10,548 nt of DNA from assembly GCA_947623705.1 (NCBI GenBank), contig CANQHT010000040.1, forward strand, positions 1 to 10,548, given 5' to 3'. Made by a program: the position numbers and the translations under genes. Origin of the DNA: an uncultured Bacilli bacterium. GTDB lineage: Bacteria; Bacillota_I; Bacilli_A; RF39; UBA660. The notes below the pieces were generated by a model. The model searched no databases. It was given only the letters and a program-made list of their open reading frames with translations, and was not told where the DNA came from. Every line of letters starts with the position of its first letter. The first letter of the stretch is position 1. This document shows positions 4,981 to 10,548 of the stretch, piece after piece.

Positions 4981-6775
4981 CTTCTCCTCCGATAACATCT
5001 GATTTTAAAATTGAAAGAAAAGCTTCTTTAGGAATTTCAACCTTACCTATTTGTTTCATTTTTTTCTTTCCTTCTTTTTGTTTTTCTAAAAGTTTTCTTT
5101 TTCTAGTAATATCACCACCATAACATTTAGCTAAAACATTTTTTCTCATAGCTTTTATGTTACTTCTTGCTACTACTTTAGAGCCAATTACTGCTTGAAT
5201 AGGAACTTCAAACATTTGTCTTGGAATAATATTTTTTAAATTATCGACAATAACTTTAGCTCTTTTATAAGCAAAATCTCGATGAACAATAACACTTAAA
5301 GCATCAATAATATCCCCGTTTAATAAAATATCCATTTTTACTAAATCACTTGGTTTATTTCCTATTATTTCATAATCAAAAGAGGCATAACCTTTAGTTG
5401 TAGATTTTAATTTATCAAAAAAATCATAAACTATTTCAGATAATGGAAGTTCATAATGAATATTTACTCTTGTTTTATCTAAATAATCCATAGCAATATA
5501 ACTACCCCTTTTATTTTGACATAATTCCATAATAGCTCCAATATATTGTGAGGGAACAAATATATTTGTTTTAATATAAGGTTCTAAAATTTCTTTTATT
5601 TTAACTTTATCGGGCATTTTACTTGGATTATCAATATAAATTACACTACCATCAGTTTTTCTTATCTCATATATGACTGAAGGGCTAGTTGTAATTATTT
5701 CTAAATTATATTCTCTTTCTAATCTTTCGGAAATTATATCCATATGTAATAGGCCTAAAAAGCCAACTCGAAAACCAAAGCCTAGGGAAAGAGAAGTTTC
5801 TGGTTCAAAGCTAAGAGAGGCATCATTTAATTTTAGCTTTTCTAAAGCATCTTTTAATAATGGATATTTTTTACTATCAATAGGATATAATCCACAGTAA
5901 ACCATCGGTTTTAAGGGTCTATAACCTTTTAAAGGTAAAAGAGCACTATCATTTGCTAAAGTTACTGTATCTCCTACTTTAACGTCTTCAATATTTTTAA
6001 TACTAGCAACAATATAGCCTACTTCGCCATAAGATAAACTATCCACTTTTACTTCTTTTGGAGTATTTACAAATAACTCTGTAACTTCATAAACAGCCCC
6101 TGTCTGCATCATTTTTATTTTATCTTTATTTTTAAGTTTACCTGATATTACTCTAACTAAAACTACAACTCCACGATAGGCATCAAAATAACTATCGAAA
6201 ATTAAACATTTTAATTTTTCATCATCATCTTTTTTGGGACTTGGTATTCTTGTTATAATAGCCTCCATTAACTTATCAATACCTAATCCTGTTTTAGCAG
6301 ATACTGCAAGTATTTCATCTTTTTTAAAGCCAAAAGTATCATAAAGTTCTTGTTTTCTTAATTCAACATCAGCATTTGGTAGATCAATTTTATTAATTAC
6401 AGGTATTATTTCTAAATCATTATCAATAGCTAAATAAACATTTGCCAAAGTTTGGGCTTCAATTCCTTGAGCAGCATCAACAACTAAAATAGCACCCTCA
6501 CAGGCAGCAAGTGACCTAGATACCTCATAAGTAAAATCAACATGTCCTGGCGTATCTATTAAATTTAAAATATAGTCTTTATAGTTTAATCTAACAGCAT
6601 TTAATTTAATTGTTATGCCTCTTTCACGTTCAATATCCATATTATCTAAAAGTTGATTTTTCATCTGCCTTTTATCAATGGCTGAAGTAGATTCCAAAAT
6701 TCTATCTGCTAAGGTACTTTTACCGTGATCAATATGAGCTATTATACTAAAATTTCTTATTTTATCTAAATTCAT
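4973..6775 (-). CDS. lepA: Elongation factor 4 (LepA), ribosomal back-translocating GTPase
   Basis: 600 residues, full length for LepA. GTPase motifs are intact: AHIDHGKS (13-20), RERGITIK (50-57), DTPGH (74-78), NKID (128-131) and SAKTG (159-163). The LepA-specific C-terminal region is present: YGGDITRKRKLLEKQKEG and the following KKKMKQIG, which enters the ribosomal A site. EF4 binds ribosomes and is reported to reverse translocation or to help initiation and assembly under stress. The ATG at 6775 follows GAGGGTG. It has its own promoter at 6831-6803. Its last codons (GGEDE) encode the ribosome binding site of the ribonuclease gene, whose ATG overlaps the lepA stop. Confidence 0.98.
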   Translation of the reverse strand: MNLDKIRNFSIIAHIDHGKSTLADRILESTSAIDKRQMKNQLLDNMDIERERGITIKLNAVRLNYKDYILNLIDTPGHVDFTYEVSRSLAACEGAILVVDAAQGIEAQTLANVYLAIDNDLEIIPVINKIDLPNADVELRKQELYDTFGFKKDEILAVSAKTGLGIDKLMEAIITRIPSPKKDDDEKLKCLIFDSYFDAYRGVVVLVRVISGKLKNKDKIKMMQTGAVYEVTELFVNTPKEVKVDSLSYGEVGYIVASIKNIEDVKVGDTVTLANDSALLPLKGYRPLKPMVYCGLYPIDSKKYPLLKDALEKLKLNDASLSFEPETSLSLGFGFRVGFLGLLHMDIISERLEREYNLEIITTSPSVIYEIRKTDGSVIYIDNPSKMPDKVKIKEILEPYIKTNIFVPSQYIGAIMELCQNKRGSYIAMDYLDKTRVNIHYELPLSEIVYDFFDKLKSTTKGYASFDYEIIGNKPSDLVKMDILLNGDIIDALSVIVHRDFAYKRAKVIVDNLKNIIPRQMFEVPIQAVIGSKVVARSNIKAMRKNVLAKCYGGDITRKRKLLEKQKEGKKKMKQIGKVEIPKEAFLSILKSDVIGGEDE

Positions 6776-6802
6776 TAAATAGCACCCTCTTTTACTAATA
6801 TC

Positions 6803-6831
6803 ATTTTATAATATACCAAAATAAAAGTCAA
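6803..6831 (-). promoter_or_regulatory. Promoter of the lepA-ribonuclease transcript
   Basis: Minus strand TTGACT (6831-6826), 17-nt spacer, TAAAAT (6808-6803). It lies between rplT and lepA. No clear hairpin terminator for the rplT operon is visible before it, so some readthrough into lepA is possible. Confidence 0.7.
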
Positions 6832-6883
6832 GTTTTTAATACAAATGTTTGCTATATATAAAATAAAAAAAGGATAAAATAAA

Positions 6884-7435
6884 TTATTCTTCTTCCTTTT
6901 TCTTTGAAGTTGTAGTCTTTTTTGTAGTTTCTTTTTTTACAGTTGTCTTCTTTGGTTCACTTTTAGTAGTCTTTTTCTCTTCTTTTACTTCTTTTTCTTC
7001 TTTTGTAATCTTTTTATTTTCATCTTTTTTAGTTTCATTAGAGGTTTCTTTTACTGCTTTTTTTGGTGTATATGTTTTTCCCTCTAAAGCATCACGTGAT
7101 ATAACTACTAAATTAGCAAATGCTTCTTTATTATCAATAGCAAGTTCACTTAACATTTTTCTATTTACAACAATACCTGCTTTATTTAAACCATTGATAA
7201 ATTTTGAATAACTAATTTCATTTTCACGACAAGCTGCATTAATTCTTGTAATCCATAATTTTCTAAAGTTTCTTTTCTTTTGTCTACGATCTCTAAAAGC
7301 ATATGAACCAGAATGCATAACTTGTTCATGAGCAGTTTTATATAAACGATGTTTACTACCAAAATAACCTTTTGCTTCTTTTAAAACTTTTTTTCTTCTA
7401 CTACGGGCTATAGTGCCACCTTTTACTCTTGTCAT
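6884..7435 (-). CDS. rplT: Large-subunit ribosomal protein L20 with long C-terminal tail
   Basis: Residues 1 to about 119 are a complete L20 (TRVKGGTIARSRRKKVLKEA start, HRLYKTAHEQVMHSGSYAF, FRKLWITRINAACR). L20 binds 23S rRNA early in 50S assembly and, in Bacillus, represses its own operon through the leader. The protein has 183 residues, against about 118 usually. Residues 120-183 are a low-complexity tail of Lys, Glu and Thr, with only isolated other residues, probably disordered. The DNA of the tail (6884-7075) is a purine-biased simple-sequence stretch. Start ATG at 7435 follows AGGAGG. It is the last gene of infC-rpmI-rplT, 13 nt after rpmI. Confidence 0.97.
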   Translation of the reverse strand: MTRVKGGTIARSRRKKVLKEAKGYFGSKHRLYKTAHEQVMHSGSYAFRDRRQKKRNFRKLWITRINAACRENEISYSKFINGLNKAGIVVNRKMLSELAIDNKEAFANLVVISRDALEGKTYTPKKAVKETSNETKKDENKKITKEEKEVKEEKKTTKSEPKKTTVKKETTKKTTTSKKKEEE

Positions 7436-7448
7436 TTTAAAAATCCTC

Positions 7449-7652
7449 CTATATTAAATCTTTAATTCTACTGTAATCAGATTTGCTAAGAGTATTAGCA
7501 TTTCTTTTTTGTCGATTAGTCTTTGTTGTTCTTTTTCCAGTATTATGTAAAACTCCTTGCTTACATACTGTAACAGTTCCACTTTGTCTTACATTTAATA
7601 CTTTTTTTAATCCCTTATGGGTTTTCATTTTATTTTTCTTAAGTTTTGTCAT
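7449..7652 (-). CDS. rpmI: Large-subunit ribosomal protein L35
   Basis: 67 residues, Lys/Arg-rich, with the L35 pattern KMKTHKGLKKVLNV near the start and the conserved central KRTTKTNRQKRN segment. It is a structural component of the 50S subunit. The ATG at 7652 is preceded by AAGGAGG; an internal ATG eight codons later (MKTHKG) lacks a site of its own. The gene lies 12 nt after infC and 13 nt before rplT, the standard infC-rpmI-rplT order. Confidence 0.97.
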   Translation of the reverse strand: MTKLKKNKMKTHKGLKKVLNVRQSGTVTVCKQGVLHNTGKRTTKTNRQKRNANTLSKSDYSRIKDLI

Positions 7653-7664
7653 AATTTCCTCCTT

Positions 7665-8186
7665 CTACTTTTTTGGTGTTAATTGAATAAAAATACTTTT
7701 GCCTTCCATCTTGGCTTTAGTTTCTAATTCAGCAATATCAGATAATTCATTATAAAATCTATCCAATACTTCACGGGCTAATTCAGGATGGGCTATCTGT
7801 CGGCCTTTAAAACGAATACTAGCTTTTATTTTAGAACCTTTTTCTAAATTTTTTCTAGCATTTTTAAGACGAGTATCAAAATCATGCTTATCAATAGTGA
7901 CTGATAGACGAAATTCTTTTGTATCAATCATAGTTTCTCTTTGCTTTTTCAATGCTTCTTTGCTTTTCTTTTTTTTCTCATAACGAAATTTATTATAATC
8001 CATTATTTTACATACTGGGGGATTTCCATTTTCATTAATTAAAACTAAATCAAAACCAGCATAATTAGCAAGCGTTAAAGCATCTTCTTTAGTTTTGATA
8101 CCAAGTTGTTCTCCTTTTGGACCAATAACCATCATTTCCCTACATTTAATTTGATCATTAATAGGGTTTTCCCTTTCCTTTGCGAT
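7665..8186 (-). CDS. infC: Translation initiation factor IF-3, AUC start codon
   Basis: 173 residues counted from the codon ATC at 8186-8184. IF-3 binds the 30S subunit, keeps it apart from 50S and rejects wrong initiation codons and tRNAs. Present are the ENPINDQIK start of the N-domain, the IF-3 signature KIMDYNKFRYEKKKK, the lysine-rich linker and the C-domain (KEFRLSVTIDKHDF to the end). The only strong ribosome binding site, GGAGGTG (8199-8193), is 8 nt before ATC; no ATG, GTG or TTG lies at a usable distance in frame. A non-AUG start is known for infC in several bacteria (AUU in E. coli, AUC in Myxococcus) and lets IF-3 repress itself. The frame is open upstream to an ATG at 8318, through the attenuator hairpin; I treat that as leader. 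Confidence 0.93.
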   Translation of the reverse strand: MAKERENPINDQIKCREMMVIGPKGEQLGIKTKEDALTLANYAGFDLVLINENGNPPVCKIMDYNKFRYEKKKKSKEALKKQRETMIDTKEFRLSVTIDKHDFDTRLKNARKNLEKGSKIKASIRFKGRQIAHPELAREVLDRFYNELSDIAELETKAKMEGKSIFIQLTPKK

Positions 8187-8333
8187 AAATAACACCTCCA
8201 TAAAATCTAAAAAAATGAATACAAGAATTGTATTCATCATAAAAACAATAATAAATATATTCAACTTTATTATGGCTTTTAACCCATTACTATAAGTAAT
8301 CAGGTGAGATAAATACATCTTCTTTCCTCTTCG
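8187..8333 (-). promoter_or_regulatory. infC leader, probable L20-responsive attenuator
   Basis: A leader of about 147 nt between the promoter and infC. Parts seen on the minus strand: TGTATTTATC (8317-8308), which can pair over 10 nt (one G-U) with GATGAATACA (8238-8229), the 5' half of the terminator, as an antiterminator; a hairpin at 8305-8282 (ATTACT with AGTAAT around TAT, extended by ACCT with GGGT across a bulged G) followed by TTAAAAGCC; then the terminator. In Bacillus subtilis L20 binds the infC leader and causes early termination; position and parts match that system, but the L20 site itself needs a covariance search. Confidence 0.7.
8209..8237 (-). terminator. Attenuator terminator before infC
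   Basis: ATGAATACAA (8237-8228), loop TTC, TTGTATTCAT (8224-8215): ten perfect pairs, followed by six T. It lies directly before the infC ribosome binding site, so it can only act as a regulated terminator for infC-rpmI-rplT. Confidence 0.85.
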
Positions 8334-8339
8334 CTAATT

Positions 8340-8369
8340 ATTATATACTAAAATATATGCTTATGTCAA
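8340..8369 (-). promoter_or_regulatory. Promoter of infC-rpmI-rplT
   Basis: Minus strand TTGACA (8369-8364), 18-nt spacer, TATAAT (8345-8340): both boxes are perfect consensus, as expected for a ribosomal protein operon. Predicted start about 8333. Confidence 0.85.
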
Positions 8370-8385
8370 GATTTTTTTCATTTTT

Positions 8386-9033
8386 TTATAAAACCTTACG
8401 TTTAGCTTTAACATTATCAATACCAAATAAATAAGCAAAACTATCTTTATTTTTTATCATAGCTAATCTATTATTCTCAAGATAATATTTTACTAAATCA
8501 TTATAACTCATATTAGTATTAAATTCTAATAAATTACTATTAATATCATTATTTGCTTTAACTACATTTATAAATCTCTTTATAAAATATTCATTTTCTG
8601 TTTTAATAATTGCTTCAAATAATTTATTTATCTCATCACTACTAGCTTCTTTGATATAAATACTAGTATAATGATAAATCATAAAAGCTAGTTTACTTTC
8701 TATAACTTTATTAGTTATCATAAAAGTTGTATAACTATAATCTTTATCTTTTTTTAAATGATTAGCAAGTATGGCAATATCTTTTATTTTTTCAATCTTA
8801 TCACTATTATTTTCTAGTTTATTCAATAAATCCATAAGTTTTATAACTAAAATTTCTTTATTAATATTGTTAAGATAAAAAATAGCATTAATTGTTAGAT
8901 TAATATTTTCTTTTAAAATTATCATCTGCTCTAAATATTCACAACTTAAAATACCACAGGTAATTAAACTATTTATAAATTTTCCCTCATCTTTTTCTAT
9001 ATCAATTAAAAGTCTATTTAATTTATAATTCAT
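8386..9033 (-). CDS. Hypothetical helical protein in the lgt operon
   Basis: I do not recognise this 215-residue protein. The start chosen is ATG at 9033 (MNYKLNRLLIDIEKDEGKF), with a weak AGTGAT-AGG upstream; a GTG at 9054 in the same frame has no better site. It is rich in Leu, Ile, Asn and Lys and predicted almost wholly helical, with amphipathic segments about 30-40 residues apart, perhaps a helical-repeat fold. No signal peptide, long membrane helix or catalytic motif is seen. Its general make-up resembles the N-terminal helical region of the RNB protein at 3193-4980, but I cannot establish homology. It starts 42 bp after lgt and is probably the last gene of the yvlD-like-lgt operon; the infC promoter begins only 17 bp after its stop. 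Confidence 0.65.
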   Translation of the reverse strand: MNYKLNRLLIDIEKDEGKFINSLITCGILSCEYLEQMIILKENINLTINAIFYLNNINKEILVIKLMDLLNKLENNSDKIEKIKDIAILANHLKKDKDYSYTTFMITNKVIESKLAFMIYHYTSIYIKEASSDEINKLFEAIIKTENEYFIKRFINVVKANNDINSNLLEFNTNMSYNDLVKYYLENNRLAMIKNKDSFAYLFGIDNVKAKRKVL

Positions 9034-9075
9034 CCTATCACTACTTTCCAACACATAAATATAAGTAAATTATAT

Positions 9076-9852
9076 TTAACTATCTTTTTTTCTTATCAAG
9101 GATATTATAATACCAATAATACCAATTAACATTAAAATAATTGAAACAAGTTGACTTATTCTATAACCTAAAAAGTAAAGACTATCAGATCTTAATCCTT
9201 CAATCATAAATCTACCTATAGCATACCATACGAAATAAAAAGATACTAATAGTCCTTTTTTTTCATATTTAAATATTTTTCTTATAATTAATAAAAGAAT
9301 AAATCCAACTAAACACCATAATGATTCATATAAAAAAGTTGGTTCATAGTATACACCATTAATGTGCATACCCTCAATAATAAAGTTGGGAAGATGCATT
9401 TTTTTTAAAGCTAAAAGAGTTGTTTGTCTACCATATGCTTCTTGATTTATAAAATTTCCCCATCTTCCAATTGCCTGTCCTAAAATCAAACAAGGAGCTA
9501 AAATATCTAAAGTAAGTAGTAAACTAACTTTTTTCTTATGAGTATAATATATCACATAAAAAAGGCAAGCAATTACTGCTCCATAAATAGCAAGACCACC
9601 TTCCCATATTTCAAATATTGAAAGAAGATTGTCTTTAAATAAAGAAAAATTAAAAATAACATAATATAATCTTGCTCCAATAATACCAACAGGAATTAAG
9701 CCAAATATTAAATCCATCATAAATACTCTAGAAATTCCACATTTAATAGCTTCACGATTTGCTATAATTATACCTATAATAATTCCTAAAGCAATAAGAA
9801 AAGAATACCAATAAATATGAAAAGGTCCAATTGAGATCAAAACTCTATTCAT
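9076..9852 (-). CDS. lgt: Prolipoprotein diacylglyceryl transferase (Lgt)
   Basis: 258 residues with about seven membrane helices. Lgt moves a diacylglyceryl group from phosphatidylglycerol to the lipobox Cys of prelipoproteins in the cytoplasmic membrane, the first step of lipoprotein maturation. The Lgt signature is intact: GQAIGRWGNFINQEAYG (125-141), with R130, N133 and N136, corresponding to the essential R143/N146 region of the E. coli enzyme. GGLAIYGAV (85-93) is the periplasmic-side motif, with Tyr in place of the E. coli His, as usual in Bacillota. GRFMIEGLRSDSL (213-225) supplies the conserved Arg and Glu. Start ATG at 9852 follows AGGAAGGAG and overlaps the previous stop as ATGA, so translation is coupled. 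Confidence 0.97.
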   Translation of the reverse strand: MNRVLISIGPFHIYWYSFLIALGIIIGIIIANREAIKCGISRVFMMDLIFGLIPVGIIGARLYYVIFNFSLFKDNLLSIFEIWEGGLAIYGAVIACLFYVIYYTHKKKVSLLLTLDILAPCLILGQAIGRWGNFINQEAYGRQTTLLALKKMHLPNFIIEGMHINGVYYEPTFLYESLWCLVGFILLLIIRKIFKYEKKGLLVSFYFVWYAIGRFMIEGLRSDSLYFLGYRISQLVSIILMLIGIIGIIISLIRKKDS

Positions 9853-10295
9853 TTCTTACTCCTTCCTACGATTGGTTTAATAATCATACCTTCCATTATA
9901 ATATTTAAAAATGATATTAAAATAGCGATAAAGAAAGGAATAACTAAACCATGAACATAAAAATGATTGCTTCCTAAAATAAAACTAGTTATATATAAAA
10001 TTATGACATTAATGATAGGATAAAAAAGTCCAAAAGTAATTGCTGTTATGGGTAGTGTTATATAAAATAAAACAGGCTTAATTGTTTGATTTAAAATATA
10101 TATAATAACTGATGCTAAAAAAGCAAATAAGCCATAATATTCATTAGATATACTAAATGAATCAAATAATAATGATACTAATATCAAAACAATTGCATAA
10201 CAGACTATATATAATAACCATTCTAAAATTTTATTTTGTACTAATCTTTTATATTCCTTATTTCCTTTATCTTCAATAACAATCATTTTTTTCAT
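9849..10295 (-). CDS. YvlD / phage-holin-4_2 family membrane protein
   Basis: 148 residues with about four membrane helices (roughly 24-45, 54-70, 76-105, 114-137). The stretch LNQTIKPVLFYITLPI (68-83) followed by TFGLFYPIINVIILY is the family hallmark of the YvlD-like proteins (often labelled phage holin family 4, superfamily 2). These are chromosomal proteins of unknown function in many Gram-positives; the holin name does not imply lysis. The N-terminus is charged and cytoplasmic-looking, and there is no cleavable signal. ATG at 10295 lies 7 nt after AGGAGG. It is the first gene of the operon and ends in TGA overlapping the lgt start. Confidence 0.87.
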   Translation of the reverse strand: MKKMIVIEDKGNKEYKRLVQNKILEWLLYIVCYAIVLILVSLLFDSFSISNEYYGLFAFLASVIIYILNQTIKPVLFYITLPITAITFGLFYPIINVIILYITSFILGSNHFYVHGLVIPFFIAILISFLNIIMEGMIIKPIVGRSKK

Positions 10296-10315
10296 ATTTT
10301 ATCCTCCTAGTAGAT

Positions 10316-10345
10316 ATTATATCATATTTTTTTATATTAAATCAA
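10316..10345 (-). promoter_or_regulatory. Promoter of the yvlD-like-lgt operon
   Basis: Minus strand TTGATT (10345-10340), 18-nt spacer, TATAAT (10321-10316) with extended TGA. It is only 7 nt from the ribosome binding site (10308-10303), so the mRNA 5' leader is very short. Confidence 0.75.
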
Positions 10346-10358
10346 AAAATAGCATTTA

Positions 10359-10390
10359 AAAAGACTAGTTTTTGAAATTACTAATCTTTT
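10359..10390 (-). terminator. Hairpin terminator after the right-edge coding remnant
   Basis: Minus strand AAAAGATTAGT (10390-10380) and ACTAGTCTTTT (10369-10359) form 11 pairs with one U-G wobble and a 10-nt loop; the tail is T-rich but short. On the plus strand the wobble is a mismatch, which favours minus-strand use. Confidence 0.5.
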
Positions 10391-10391
10391 A

Positions 10392-10548
10392 TTAATAAGA
10401 ATCAATATTAATAGTTACTTTTTTGTTATCATTAATATAAGAGGCAGCTTGAACAATAGTTCTAATAGCAGAAATTACCCTAGTTTAACAGTTTTAAATC
10501 TTAAATCTTTTCTAGATATTGAAAAATCTAGTTTTTTTATTATTTTAT
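10392..10548 (-). pseudogene. C-terminal end of a minus-strand gene, apparently frameshifted, cut by the window
   Basis: From the right edge one frame is open for 24 codons (KLDFSISRKDLRFKTVKLG) and ends at TAA 10477-10475. A second frame, shifted by one base at the GGG 10480-10478, reads VISAIRTIVQAASYINDNK (10478 leftwards) and ends at TAA 10394-10392, directly before a terminator hairpin. Both parts read like protein, and a single one-base change would join them. I do not recognise the product. It may be a true frameshift mutation, an assembly error, or two short chance frames. Confidence 0.45.

Noticed and set aside
5673..5900. Plus-strand open frame inside lepA
   Set aside because: Shadow of lepA, which is intact and strongly conserved.
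7483..7686. Plus-strand hydrophobic open frame opposite rpmI
   Set aside because: Antisense of a Lys/Arg-rich gene naturally reads as Phe/Leu/Val; no promoter or binding site.
9849..10295. Prophage holin
   Set aside because: The family label contains 'phage holin', but this is the chromosomal YvlD-like type in an operon with lgt, with no phage genes nearby.
1..10548. Mycoplasma genetic code (UGA as Trp)
   Set aside because: The YvlD-like gene ends in TGA exactly at the lgt start, and the Trp codon checked is TGG.
1..10548. CRISPR array, insertion sequence or integrase
   Set aside because: No regularly spaced repeats, transposase or recombinase motifs are seen; the repeats present are the two toxin modules.

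Overview
The window looks like chromosome from a very AT-rich Bacillota-type bacterium. Translation-gene order (infC-rpmI-rplT), strong AGGAGG ribosome binding sites and sigma-A-like promoters all point to low-GC Gram-positives. UGA is a stop codon (the YvlD-family gene ends in TGA) and the Trp codon I checked, in lgt, is TGG, so the standard bacterial code fits better than the Mycoplasma code. An uncultured gut Bacilli lineage of the RF39 or Erysipelotrichia type is my best guess; this is inference.

Left part (1-1800), accessory-looking: two minus-strand genes (an unknown protein at 77-436 and a MazG-like NTP pyrophosphatase at 931-1257) each lie divergently beside a copy of a compact plus-strand module. 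Each module (about 467-875 and 1290-1708) has a promoter, an mRNA encoding a 27-residue hydrophobic peptide (607-690 and 1430-1513), and an opposing promoter for a roughly 110-nt antisense RNA that overlaps the mRNA 3' end and stops at a hairpin just after the peptide stop codon. This is the layout of a type I toxin-antitoxin system, present in tandem. The second module abuts a minus-strand tRNA-Thr(CGU). The first ends in a 17-bp copy of that tRNA's ACCA end and 3' flank, so the duplication has a boundary at a tRNA end.

Middle part (1842-6831): an unknown Lys/Asn-rich protein, a ZIP-family metal transporter, an unusual RNB-domain ribonuclease and lepA (elongation factor 4), all on the minus strand. 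lepA has its own promoter and overlaps the ribonuclease gene by 8 bp. The ribonuclease has a helical N-terminal region in place of cold-shock domains and a Cys where one catalytic-site Asp is expected.

Right-middle part (6884-8369): the infC-rpmI-rplT operon (IF-3, L35, L20), with a strong promoter, a leader holding a candidate L20-responsive attenuator (terminator plus competing antiterminator), and a rare AUC start codon for infC. L20 carries a 65-residue Lys/Glu/Thr-rich tail.

Right part (8386-10548): an operon of a YvlD/phage-holin-4_2-like membrane protein, lgt (prolipoprotein diacylglyceryl transferase) and an unknown helical protein, preceded by its own promoter. At the right edge is the C-terminal end of another minus-strand coding region, apparently split by a frameshift.
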